From assembly GCF_024137965.1 (NCBI RefSeq), contig NZ_CP099975.1, forward strand, positions 558,001 to 622,000: a DNA stretch of 64,000 bases. Reading direction: 5' to 3'. A program made the translations under genes and the position numbers. Within the stretch, counting starts at the first letter, position 1; the number at the start of each line of letters is the position of its first letter. This document shows positions 18,409 through 26,311 of this stretch, one piece after another. Under the pieces are notes generated by a model. It made no database searches and was not told where the DNA came from. It was given only the letters and a program-made list of their open reading frames with translations. This stretch comes from Halomonas sp. Y3. GTDB taxonomy: Bacteria > Pseudomonadota > Gammaproteobacteria > Pseudomonadales > Halomonadaceae.

Positions 18409-19785
18409 ATGAAGGCAGAAAGTGGCGCTGATACCGCCACCCACCCAGAGGGGCAGGGGCAGTACCCCGGGTCCCGGCCGGTGGGCGTCGAGACGGTCCC
18501 GGCGTCGTCATCGTGGACGAAAGCGGAGCCCGCCCCGCTCATGGAAGCCGTGGTAGAGAAGGCCAACATGGCGCGGGCTTACCGAAGGGTGGTCGCCAAC
18601 AAGGGGGCGCCGGGTGCCGATGGCATGACGGTCCACCAGTTGGCCGACCACCTGAAGGAATGCTGGCCAACGCTGTGCGAACGGCTACTGGCCGGTGAGT
18701 ACCACCCCAGCCCGATCCGAGCCGTCGAGATCCCCAAGCCCAAGGGCGGAACGCGACAGCTCGGCATCCCCACGGTTACCGACCGGCTGATTCAGCAGGC
18801 TCTGCTTCAGGTGCTGACGCCGATCTTCGATCCGGAATTCTCCGCATCGAGTTACGGCTATCGCCCTGGGCGCAGTGCCCAGCAGGCCGTCTCGGCGATG
18901 AAGTCCCATGTCACTGCCGGCCACCGCTGGGTGGTCGACCTCGACCTGGAAGCCTTCTTCGACCGGGTGAACCACGACCTGCTGATGGCGCGGGTCGCGC
19001 GCCGCATCCGCGACAAGCGAGCATTGCGCCTGATCCGACGCTATCTGGAAGCCGGGATGTTCCAGGACGGCCTGGCCGCGCCACGCCGGCAGGGCACGCC
19101 CCAGGGCGGGCCACTCAGCCCGCTGCTGGCCAATATCCTGCTGGATGACGTGGATAAGGAGCTGGAACGCCGCGGTCACCGCTTCTGCCGCTACGCCGAT
19201 GACATGCAGGTGTATGTCAGGAGTCGGCGAGCGGGCGAGCGCGTCATGGCCAGTCTGAGTGATTTTCTCGAGAGCTCGCTCAGGCTGACGGTCAATGGCG
19301 ACAAGAGTGCGGTGGACCGACCCTGGAACCGGGGGTACCTGGGTTACACGCTGACCCGGCACAAGTTGCCGAAGCTGACGCTGGCCAAGGCCAGCCTGCA
19401 GCGCCTGATGCAGCGTGTCCGCGAGATCCTCAAGCGCGGCAGGGGGCGCAACATACGGCGAGTCATTGAGGAGCTGGCCCCCGTCCTGCGGGGCTGGGCC
19501 AATTACTTCCGCCTTGTCGATGTAAGGCACCCCCTGGAAGTGCTGGATCAATGGATACGCCGTCGACTGCGCTGCGTGATCTGGCGGCAGTGGAAGCGCC
19601 CATGGACCCGGCGGCGCAAGCTACTGGCGCTGGGCCTGGGCGACAAGCGTGCCTGGAAATCAGCGGGGAATGGGCGAGGTCCCTGGTGGAATGCCGGCGC
19701 CTCGCACATGAATCAAGCCCTGCCGCGGAAGTGGTTCGACCGGCTGGGCTTGATCTCGGTACTTGGTACGGTCAAGAGGGCTTAA
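18409..19785 (+). CDS. ltrA: Group II intron reverse transcriptase/maturase
   Basis: 458 aa from the ATG at 18409 (MKAESGADTA), which has CGAGGA 6 nt upstream. RT blocks are intact: GAPGADGMTV, the IPKPKGGTRQLGIP block, SSYGYRPGRSA, RQGTPQGGPLSPLLANILL and the catalytic YADD at residues 262-265. The X/maturase domain follows (LRGWANYFRLVDVRHPLEVL). There is no HNH endonuclease, as expected for class C proteins that insert at terminators. Splices its own RNA and copies the intron into new sites. It appears full length, so the intron may be active. Confidence 0.93.
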   Translation: MKAESGADTATHPEGQGQYPGSRPVGVETVPASSSWTKAEPAPLMEAVVEKANMARAYRRVVANKGAPGADGMTVHQLADHLKECWPTLCERLLAGEYHPSPIRAVEIPKPKGGTRQLGIPTVTDRLIQQALLQVLTPIFDPEFSASSYGYRPGRSAQQAVSAMKSHVTAGHRWVVDLDLEAFFDRVNHDLLMARVARRIRDKRALRLIRRYLEAGMFQDGLAAPRRQGTPQGGPLSPLLANILLDDVDKELERRGHRFCRYADDMQVYVRSRRAGERVMASLSDFLESSLRLTVNGDKSAVDRPWNRGYLGYTLTRHKLPKLTLAKASLQRLMQRVREILKRGRGRNIRRVIEELAPVLRGWANYFRLVDVRHPLEVLDQWIRRRLRCVIWRQWKRPWTRRRKLLALGLGDKRAWKSAGNGRGPWWNAGASHMNQALPRKWFDRLGLISVLGTVKRA

Positions 19786-19797
19786 TCGTTCTTCGTG

Positions 19798-19831
19798 AAC
19801 CGCCGTATACGGAACCGTACGTACGGTGGTG
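19798..19831 (+). ncRNA. Intron domain V (catalytic RNA hairpin)
   Basis: ACCGCCGTA pairs with TACGGTGGT across an inner stem; CGC at 19801-19803 is the class C catalytic triad. Located 13 nt after the maturase stop, the expected position. Confidence 0.75.
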
Positions 19832-19929
19832 TGGGAGGGCGCCGGGGGCAACCCCGGCCCCTACCCGATCCGTCTGGCAAGGGGGCTCGCATCACCGTCT
19901 GGCGGGCCACAAGAAATCGCTTTTGACGC

Positions 19930-19957
19930 CTTGAAACCGGATCGACCGCACCTATCT
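19930..19957 (+). promoter_or_regulatory. Sigma32-like promoter for the hsp20 pair
   Basis: CTTGAAA (19930-19936), 13 nt, then ACCTATCT (19950-19957), which resembles the heat-shock pattern CTTGAA-N13..17-CCCCATNT. It lies 83 bp before the first hsp20 and downstream of the intron end. The -10 match is partial. Confidence 0.5.
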
Positions 19958-20039
19958 TGCAGATCATGGGGCCCTGTCGGCCTCGCGTCGCTCGGCCCCG
20001 TTCCGTCATCTGGCTGTTGAAGCGAAGGAGGTGTTCGAT

Positions 20040-20489
20040 ATGTTCGGAGATCTCAGGGGCCTGGATCCGGCCCGCGCCCAGGGCATGGAGTGGGTTCGCC
20101 AGCTGTTCGACGAGATGTTCCCCGGCGGCGGAGCGGCCGATATCCGCTCGGTGCCGTCCGGCAGCTTCCCGCCGATCAACGTCGGGCGTACCGACGATAC
20201 TGTACGCGTCTACGTCTTCGCGCCGGGGCTCGGCGCCGAGGATCTGGAGGTGAGCCTGCAGGACAACGTGCTCACCGTGGCCGGTCGCCGTGAGGCGCCC
20301 GCGGGCGATGAAGCGCGCACGCGCTTCCGCCAGGAGCGCTTCCATGGCGACTTTCGGCGAGCGGTGGCGCTGCCCGAGGGGCTCGACATCGATCGGGCTG
20401 AGGCGCGTTTCCGGGACGGTGTGTGTGAGATCGTGCTGCCCAAGCGCGATGAGCTCAAGCCGCGGCGCATCGAGGTGCAGGCGGCCTGA
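20040..20489 (+). CDS. Small heat-shock protein (Hsp20/alpha-crystallin family)
   Basis: 149 aa. The alpha-crystallin domain spans about residues 45-140: FPPINVGRTDDTVRVYVFAP, then LTVAGRRE, RQERFHGDFRRAVALPEGLD, and the closing GVCEIVLPKRDE. Acts as an ATP-independent holdase for unfolding proteins. ATG 20040 is chosen because AAGGAGGT (20025-20032) sits 7 nt upstream; a GTG at 20031 overlaps the SD. Transcribed together with the next hsp20 behind a sigma32-like promoter. Similar tandem Hsp20 pairs form mixed oligomers in other bacteria. Confidence 0.92.
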   Translation: MFGDLRGLDPARAQGMEWVRQLFDEMFPGGGAADIRSVPSGSFPPINVGRTDDTVRVYVFAPGLGAEDLEVSLQDNVLTVAGRREAPAGDEARTRFRQERFHGDFRRAVALPEGLDIDRAEARFRDGVCEIVLPKRDELKPRRIEVQAA

Positions 20490-20536
20490 GGCCACCGCAC
20501 GAGACTCGCATTTCGAGACCGAAGGAGGTGAGAGAG

Positions 20537-20929
20537 ATGAACGAGATCACCCGTCGCGACGCCGACGCCCCCCGCCCCGCTGGGGAGGAGCGCCGGCAGG
20601 ATACGCTGCTGCCGGCGGTGGATATCCACGAGGAGAATGACGCCGTGCATATCATCGCCGACATGCCCGGCGTGACCCGCGACTCGCTGGTCATCGAGGT
20701 AGATAATGGCGTGCTCAGCCTGGAGGGGGAGGTGGCGATCCCGATGCCCGAGGGGCTGAGCCCGCTCTACGCCGAGGTGCGCGCCCAGCGCTACGCAAGG
20801 CGCTTCACCCTCAGCCACGAGATCGACAGCGAGGCGATCAGCGCACGGATCGACAGCGGCGTCGTCCACCTGACGCTGCCGCGGCGCGACACGCACCGCC
20901 GGCGGCGCATCGAGGTCCAGGCGGCCTGA
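20537..20929 (+). CDS. Small heat-shock protein (Hsp20 family), second of pair
   Basis: 130 aa, alpha-crystallin domain from LLPAVDIHEENDAVHIIADM to GVVHLTLPRRD. Ends RRRRIEVQAA, matching the RRIEVQAA ending of the gene before it, so the pair are tandem paralogues that have diverged elsewhere. AAGGAGGTG at 20522-20530 sets the start at ATG 20537. Followed by a strong bidirectional terminator. Confidence 0.92.
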   Translation: MNEITRRDADAPRPAGEERRQDTLLPAVDIHEENDAVHIIADMPGVTRDSLVIEVDNGVLSLEGEVAIPMPEGLSPLYAEVRAQRYARRFTLSHEIDSEAISARIDSGVVHLTLPRRDTHRRRRIEVQAA

Positions 20930-20950
20930 GCAGTGCTCGGGCCACAGCGC

Positions 20951-20980
20951 AGGGGGCGCGGCCGGCTGGCCGCGCCCCCT
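20951..20980. terminator. Bidirectional terminator between hsp20 and the leftward operon
   Basis: AGGGGGCGCGGCC (20951-20963), loop GGCT, GGCCGCGCCCCCT (20968-20980): perfect 13-bp stem between convergent genes. Confidence 0.75.
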
Positions 20981-20996
20981 GTGTTGCCTGCTTGCC

Positions 20997-22226
20997 TCAG
21001 GGGTTGATCAGCGGGCAGCGGCTCTTCTCCAGGGACTGGAAGGCCAGCTCCCCGGGAATGGTGCGCAGCATGCGGTAGAGGTCCCACTCGCCCTCGGATT
21101 CCTCGAGCGACTTCACCTCCACCAGGTACATGTCATGGACCATGCGGCCATCCTCGCGGATCACGCCGTTGGTGGTGAAGATGTCGTTGACCGGATTGTC
21201 GCCCATCCAGGCACGCACGGTGCCGGCGTCATCGCTGCCGGTGGCCTCGATGGCGTTCAGGTAGTGCAGGGTGCTGGAGTAGACGCCGGCCTGCACCATG
21301 GTGGGCATGCTGCCCATGCGCTCGTAGTAGCGCTGGGCCCACTCCCGCGCCTCGTCGTTCATGTCCCAGTACCAGCCGGTGGTCAGCTGCATGCCCTGGG
21401 TGGTCTCGAGCCCCAGGGCATGGATGTCGTTGAGGAACACCATCAGTCCGGCCAGCGTCTGGCCGGACTCCACCAGCCCGAACTGGCCCGCGGTGCTGAT
21501 GGCATTGACGGTGTCCGCGCCGGCGTTGGCCAGGCCGACGATCTGCGCCCCCGAGCCCTGGGCCTGCAGGATGAACGAGGAGAAGTCGTTGCTGTTGAGC
21601 GGGTGGCGCACCGTGCCGACGACCTCGCCGCCCATCTCGGTGACCACATGGGAGACTTCCTCCTCCAGGGAGTGGCCGAAGGCGTAGTCCGCGGAAATGA
21701 TGAACCAGCGCTCGCCGCCCTCCTCGACGATGGCCCGCGCCGTGCCGTTGGACATGGCGTGGGTGTCATAGACCCACTGGATATGGTTGGGGCTGCAGTG
21801 CTCGTTGGTGATGCCGAGCGCGGCGGCGCCAGAGACCATGGCGATGCGGTCATGGTCGGCGAGCAGGCGGGTGGCGGCGATGGTCACTGAGGAGGCCACC
21901 AGGCCGCCGACCATGTCGACGTCGCGCTGGTCGATCCACTCGCGCACCGTGTTGGCGCCCACGTCGGCGCTGTTGCGGTCGTCGGCGCTGAACACCTCGA
22001 TGGGGGCGCCGTGGATCGCACCGCCGTGCTCCTCTATGGCCATGCGCATGGCCTCGAGGCCGCCGGGGCCGGCCAGGTCGCGATAGGGGCCCGACATGTC
22101 GGCCAGATAGCCGAGGCGAATGGCGCCGTCGGAGATCTCGGCATGGGCACTGCCGGCGCCGGCCAGCAGGGCGGCGCCGAGGGTCAGGGCGGTGGTCTTG
22201 AGCAGAGGGTGATGTTATCTGGACAT
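20997..22226 (-). pseudogene. Branched-chain-type ABC solute-binding protein gene with an early stop codon
   Basis: From the ATG at 22226-22224, which has AGGGAG about 6 nt upstream, codon 4 is TAA (22217-22215); afterwards the same frame stays open to 20997. Reading through the stop gives about 409 aa with a good signal peptide (LLKTTALTLGAALLAGAGSA) and close similarity to the 406-aa binding protein at 39269 (for example PTMVQAGVYSSTLHYLNAIE against PTMVQAGIYSSTMHYLQAVE). A single CAA-to-TAA or AAA-to-TAA change explains it. Rescue would need a CTG start at 22205 or an internal ATG that drops the signal peptide. It ends the leftward ali/bad operon. A sequencing error is possible. Confidence 0.75.
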
Positions 22227-22317
22227 GAGTTCTCCCTTGCCTCACCGGAAGCGGCGAGGCCGTTGTTGTTGTGACTCGGGCTGTTGGGGAAGTGGCCGGC
22301 AAGCGCCGGCGGAGCGT

Positions 22318-22815
22318 TCAGGTGTCGATGGTGCCCTCGGTTGAGGGGATTTCCTCCTGGGTTGTGATGGCTTGGATGGCTTCCAGGTCCTTCTGGAGCT
22401 TGTTGAGGTAGTGCAGCAGGCTGACCGTCTCGTCGAAGCCCAGGCTCTTGAGGCCCTGGGCATAGAAGTCATGGATCTGCGGCTGCAGGCTCTCCCAGTA
22501 GGCGCGCCCCTGGTCGGTGAGCAGGATCAGCCGGGCGCGGCCGTCGTCGGGGTGGGGGATGCGCCGCACGTGACCTTCCCGCTCGAGCCGCTTGAGCACG
22601 CCGTCCAGGCTCTGGCGGCTGACGATCAGGTACTCGGTGAGGTCGTTGAAGGCGATGCCCCCCTCGTAGCCGCGGCGGGAGAGCGCCCCAAGCACCGCCC
22701 ACTGCACCGTGGTCAGTCCCACCGCGCTCACCGTCTGCTTCTGCAGGATGTTGCTGGCCTGGAAGAGGCGGAAGAACAGGCGGTTGGCGACGCTTCTGTC
22801 GTCCTGGGCAGCCAT
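22318..22815 (-). CDS. badR: MarR-family regulator, BadR-like
   Basis: 165 aa. Winged HTH around GLTTVQWAVLGALSRRGYEG and YLIVSRQSLDGVLKRLEREG, with the wing HVRRIPHPDDGRARLILLT, the classic MarR pattern. ATG 22815 has AAGGAG 8 nt upstream. It lies in the ali/bad operon as badR does in Rhodopseudomonas, where BadR controls alicyclic acid genes in response to a pathway CoA-thioester. It likely acts on the 240-bp divergent promoter at 28766-29005. It is downstream of the IS insertion, so its own expression may be altered. Confidence 0.82.
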   Translation of the reverse strand: MAAQDDRSVANRLFFRLFQASNILQKQTVSAVGLTTVQWAVLGALSRRGYEGGIAFNDLTEYLIVSRQSLDGVLKRLEREGHVRRIPHPDDGRARLILLTDQGRAYWESLQPQIHDFYAQGLKSLGFDETVSLLHYLNKLQKDLEAIQAITTQEEIPSTEGTIDT

Positions 22816-22886
22816 GGGTAGCACTCCTTTGTCGGAAAACGGCGGCGCCGGGTGGTGGTCGGAGCCCTGGGCCCCGACGATGGCGT

Positions 22887-24026
22887 TCACCGGGGTACCG
22901 ACTGGCGCGCGATGATGTTCTTCATGATCTGGGCGGTGCCGTCGCCGATCTGCAGCCCCAGCACGTCGCGCATGCGCTGCGAGAAGGGCAGGTCCTCGCC
23001 CCAGCCGGTGTGGCCGTGGGCCAGCATGCACTGCTTGATCACGTCGAAGGCGAGCTTGGGGCCCCACCACTTGTTCATGGCCGCCTCGGCCGTGTGGGGC
23101 AGGTCGTTGTCCTTCAGCCACAGGGCGTAGTAGCACTGCAGGCGGGCGGCCTGGACGTAGGTCTGGTATTCGGCCAGCGGGTGGGTCAGCCCCTGGAAGG
23201 CCGCAAGCGGCTGGCCGAAGGCCTCGCGCTCGGTCAGCCACTGCCAGGTCTCGTCCAGCGACTGCTGGGCCACCGCCAGGCACTGCAGGCCGATCAGCGC
23301 GCGGCTGTAGTCGAAGCCCTGCATCACCTGCTTGAAGCCCTGGCCCTCTTCGCCAAGCATGTGATCGGCGGGCACGGCCACATTGTCGAAGAAAATCGAG
23401 CCGCGGCCAATGGCGCGCTGACCGGAATCCTCGAAACGGCTGGTAGTGATGCCGGGGAGGTCCATGGGCACCAGGAAGGCGCTGATGCCGCTGGCGCGCT
23501 GCTCCTGGGTGCCGGTGCGGGCGAAGACCACCGCCACATCGGCCTGGTCGGCCATGGAGATGGAGGTCTTCTCGCCATTGAGCACGAAGTGATCGCCCTC
23601 GCGGGTCGCCTTCAGCTTCAGGTTGGCGGCGTCACTGCCGCCGTGGGGCTCGGTCAGGGCGATGCAGCAGATCTTCTTGCCGGAGGTGATGCCGGCGAGC
23701 CACTCGCGGGCCAGCTCGGGGCGCGCATGCTGGGCGATGATCTGGCCGTTCAGCGAGGCGAGCAGCGGCAGATAGCCGACGTTGAAATCGCCCCGGGCGA
23801 TCTCCTCGATGATCACGCCGCTGGTCACGCAGTCGAGGCCGCTGCCGCCGTACTCTTCGGGCAGCTCGCCGCCCAGGCAGCCCATCTCGCCGAGCATCTC
23901 GACGATCTCGCGCTCGATGATCGCCTCTTCCTCACGCTGGCGGTAGCGGGGGGCCAGCATGTCGGCGGACAGTTTGGCCACGCTCTCGCGAATGGCATCC
24001 TGTTGTTCGGTAAAGGCAAAGTTCAT
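22887..24026 (-). CDS. aliB: Acyl-CoA dehydrogenase, probable cyclohexanecarboxyl-CoA dehydrogenase
   Basis: 379 aa. Acyl-CoA dehydrogenase fold: MNFAFTEQQDAIRES at the start, FAD-site ICCIALTEPHGGSDAANLKL and EGDHFVLNGEKTSISMADQA in the middle, and GHTGWGEDLPFSQRMRDVLG near the end. The last stretch (IGDGTAQIMKNIIAR) is the usual C-terminal pattern. Expected reaction: cyclohexanecarboxyl-CoA to cyclohex-1-ene-1-carboxyl-CoA, electrons to ETF (etfAB at 34328). Specificity rests on its place among aliA, badH, badI and badR. SD GGAG is 7 nt before ATG 24026. An IS sits right upstream. Confidence 0.82.
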   Translation of the reverse strand: MNFAFTEQQDAIRESVAKLSADMLAPRYRQREEEAIIEREIVEMLGEMGCLGGELPEEYGGSGLDCVTSGVIIEEIARGDFNVGYLPLLASLNGQIIAQHARPELAREWLAGITSGKKICCIALTEPHGGSDAANLKLKATREGDHFVLNGEKTSISMADQADVAVVFARTGTQEQRASGISAFLVPMDLPGITTSRFEDSGQRAIGRGSIFFDNVAVPADHMLGEEGQGFKQVMQGFDYSRALIGLQCLAVAQQSLDETWQWLTEREAFGQPLAAFQGLTHPLAEYQTYVQAARLQCYYALWLKDNDLPHTAEAAMNKWWGPKLAFDVIKQCMLAHGHTGWGEDLPFSQRMRDVLGLQIGDGTAQIMKNIIARQSVPR

Positions 24027-24147
24027 GGCCGTCTCCATCCTTCTCGGGTGGCCGCCGGCCCGCTGGGGCGGCGGCGACTTGTCGTCAGTGCACTGGGTCA
24101 GCGGCTTGGGGCATCAGGCGTTGTAGTACTTGCGGAGCTAGAATTTT

Positions 24148-24155
24148 CGAAAATT
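24148..24155. repeat. Target-site duplication, left
   Basis: CGAAAATT here and at 25485-25492 flank the IS exactly, an 8-bp duplication as expected for ISL3 elements. Confidence 0.85.
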
Positions 24156-25484
24156 GGTTCATCGCACTTTGCCGGGAAACGCGGCACGGATCTTCAGGAA
24201 GAAATATTCCGTGTCGCGGTACCCATAGGCCATCCGTTTGATGACCTTGATTCGGTTGTTCATACCTTCCAGCACGCTGGTGTTCAGGTGGTGGCGAGCA
24301 CTGGACACGATGCCATCCAGGTAGGGCTCCAGCTTCTTGGTGAAGCGCATCAAGGCGTCGATGCCGCTGCCCAACGCCATACCGGCCCACTCTTGCCAAC
24401 CGCTGCGTGCCGTCGCCTCGTCCTCGGCAAACCACAGTGTCTTGAGCTGGTCCTTGAGTAGATAGACCTTGGTCAGTGAGGCATTGGCAGCCAGCAGCTC
24501 TTCCAGCTTCACCGCCTGCTCAGGCTTGAGGTTGTCCTGGTTGCGCAGCAGCAGCCAGCGGCTGCCCTTGATCACCTTGCGGGCCGCCTTGTCGTCGCGT
24601 AGCTGATTGGCCTGATCGACGCGCACCCGGTCCATCACCTCACGCCCGTACTTGGCCACCACATGGAAGCGGTCGTAGACCACCTCGGCGTTGGGACACT
24701 GAGCCTTCACTTCGAGATCGAATGACGCGTTCATGTCCATGGCGACGGCCTCGATCTGCTGTCGCGCATCACCCAACCATTCGAAGAACGGGCGGATCGC
24801 CTCACGGGAGCGGCCCTCGCCGACCCACACCACCTGCTGGGTGTCGGCACAAGCAATCACCGTGGCGTAGCGGTGTCCCTTGTGGAGGGCGAACTCGTCC
24901 ATCATCAGGCGGCGCAGCCGCGTCGGATCCGGCGCCGGCAAGTCACGCTGAAGGCGCTGCTTGTCGATGGTCTTGACGGTATGCCAGTGCAGGCCGACCA
25001 AGTCGGCGACATGCCGGATCGGCAGCAACGTGACCAACCGCTCCACCCACTGGCGCAATGTGGTGGTCACTGGTGAACGGCCCGGCAACCAGTCAATGCG
25101 CTCGCGTGTCGGGCCACAGACGGGGCAGCGCAGGCGACGTACCGGCACCTCCAGCTCCACCCGGTAGATCAGCAACGGCGCCTCTCGGACGCGACGCTGA
25201 TGCACGTCATGGACGAGGAAGCAGGCGTGGTCACAGCCGCTGCAGACGGGAGGGACTCGGTCATCAGGCGCCAACTGGAGCCGTAGCGTTTGCTCATCCA
25301 GGAATTCGTGATGGGCGACGGTGAAACCTTTCCAGAACAGGCAGAGCGGGGTAGCATCCATGGCAACGGCGGTATCCGTGAGCAGACGTTTGTGGTGAAC
25401 ATCAGCTTACTCGGATTTACCGCCGTTTCTCTATCCCGCCTTCGCCTAAGAGTACTTCGTTTTCACGCCAGTCTGCGAAGAACC
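24156..25484 (-). mobile_element. ISL3-family insertion sequence (1329 bp)
   Basis: Ends read inward as GGTTCATCGCACTTTGCC on the left and GGTTCTTCGCAGACTGGC on the right, imperfect inverted repeats of the ISL3 type. Flanked by 8-bp direct repeats CGAAAATT. It contains one intact transposase gene whose stop lies within the left end repeat. It separates aliB from badI and supplies the last codons of badI. Confidence 0.93.
24159..25361 (-). CDS. ISL3-family transposase
   Basis: 400 aa. N-terminal zinc-finger-like region (CSGCDHAC, and CPVC after RRLRCPVCGP), HTH zone (RHVADLVGLHWHTVKTID), then the DDE catalytic core: DEFALHKGHRYATVI with the first Asp, AVAMDMNASF with the second and LEGMNNRIKVIKRMAYGYRD with the Glu. 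Full length and uninterrupted, so probably functional. Recent arrival is suggested by the perfect target duplication. Confidence 0.95.
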   Translation of the reverse strand: MDATPLCLFWKGFTVAHHEFLDEQTLRLQLAPDDRVPPVCSGCDHACFLVHDVHQRRVREAPLLIYRVELEVPVRRLRCPVCGPTRERIDWLPGRSPVTTTLRQWVERLVTLLPIRHVADLVGLHWHTVKTIDKQRLQRDLPAPDPTRLRRLMMDEFALHKGHRYATVIACADTQQVVWVGEGRSREAIRPFFEWLGDARQQIEAVAMDMNASFDLEVKAQCPNAEVVYDRFHVVAKYGREVMDRVRVDQANQLRDDKAARKVIKGSRWLLLRNQDNLKPEQAVKLEELLAANASLTKVYLLKDQLKTLWFAEDEATARSGWQEWAGMALGSGIDALMRFTKKLEPYLDGIVSSARHHLNTSVLEGMNNRIKVIKRMAYGYRDTEYFFLKIRAAFPGKVR

Positions 25485-26266
25485 CGAAAATTCGGCTTGC
25501 GCTTCTCCTTGAAGGCCGCGACCCCCTCCTTCGACTCCTCGGTGTCGTAGTAGAGGCTCAGCGCCTGCATGCCCAGTGCGCCGATGCCGGCGATGTTCTC
25601 GCTGTCGGCATTGAACGAGCGCTTGGCAATGGAGAGGGCGGTGGGGCTCTTCTCGAGGATCTCGTCGCACCACTTGCGCACCTCCTCGTCGAGCTGTTCG
25701 GGCGGCACCACGGCGTTAACCAGGCCCCACTCCAGCGCCTGCTGGGCGCTGTACTTGCGGCACAGGTACCAGATCTCGCGGGCGCGCTTCTCGCCGATGA
25801 CGCGGGAGAGGTAGGCGGTGCCGAAGCCCGGGTCCACGGAACCCACCTTGGGGCCCACCTGGCCGAAGATGGCGGTCTCGGAGGCGATGGAGAGGTCGCA
25901 CAACACATGCAGCACATGGCCGCCGCCGATGGCGAAGCCGTTGACCCGGGCGATGACCGGCTTGGGCACCTGGCGGATCAGGGTCTGCAGCTCCTCCACC
26001 GGCAGGCCGATGATGCCGCGACCGTCGTACTGGCCTTCGTGGGCGCTCTGGTCGCCACCGGTGCAGAAGGCCTTGTCGCCGGCGCCGGTCAGCACGATCA
26101 CGCCGATGGACTTGTCCCAGCCGGCGCGGTTGAAGGCGTCGAGCAGTTCCATGCAGGTCTGGCCGCGGAAGGCGTTGTAGCGATCGGCGCGGTTGATGGT
26201 GATGGTGGCCACCCCATCGGTGACGTCGTAGAGGATATCTTCGTAGTTTGTCGTTGAAAGTGTCAT
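25463..26266 (-). CDS. badI: 2-ketocyclohexanecarboxyl-CoA hydrolase, C-terminus recoded by IS
   Basis: 267 aa, crotonase superfamily. Follows BadI rather than simple hydratases: TNYEDILYDVTDGVATITIN at the start, FCTGGDQSAHEGQYDGRG around residues 65-85 and GFAIGGGHVLHVLCDLSIAS. Cleaves the ring of 2-oxocyclohexane-1-carboxyl-CoA to give pimeloyl-CoA. After KRKPNFR the frame enters the insertion sequence and ends VLRRLA; the stop is about 20 bases inside the IS. Without the IS it would end NFRKF. The catalytic part is complete, so the enzyme is probably active. It belongs to the naphthoyl-CoA synthase (MenB) branch, but the context excludes menaquinone. Confidence 0.88.
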   Translation of the reverse strand: MTLSTTNYEDILYDVTDGVATITINRADRYNAFRGQTCMELLDAFNRAGWDKSIGVIVLTGAGDKAFCTGGDQSAHEGQYDGRGIIGLPVEELQTLIRQVPKPVIARVNGFAIGGGHVLHVLCDLSIASETAIFGQVGPKVGSVDPGFGTAYLSRVIGEKRAREIWYLCRKYSAQQALEWGLVNAVVPPEQLDEEVRKWCDEILEKSPTALSIAKRSFNADSENIAGIGALGMQALSLYYDTEESKEGVAAFKEKRKPNFRVLRRLA

Positions 26267-26311
26267 CGCTGAGCTCCTGGAATTCGATGCGGATAAGGGC
26301 GGTGGCGGCGG

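Larger units (their letters stand above)
17947..19869 (+). mobile_element. Group IIC intron with reverse transcriptase gene
   Basis: The 5' end reads GTGCGCCAGGCATGGCGC directly behind a terminator hairpin and T-tract. Domain I features include GGGGGTGAAAGTCCCC near 18007-18024. The encoded reverse transcriptase occupies domain IV. Domain V follows at about 19798-19831 with the CGC triad (19801-19803) used by class C introns instead of AGC. Domain VI is the GC hairpin at about 19834-19864, and the end is placed near CTACCCGAT (19861-19869). The 3' boundary is uncertain by a few bases. No gene is interrupted. Confidence 0.88.

Noticed and set aside
17947..19869. The intron as a disruption of a host gene.
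   Set aside because: The flanks are a terminator on one side and a promoter region on the other; no gene is split.
22318..23283. A longer MarR frame extending upstream into aliB.
   Set aside because: The extra N-terminal part is antisense-like filler; the start at 22815 has AAGGAG at the right distance and matches MarR length.
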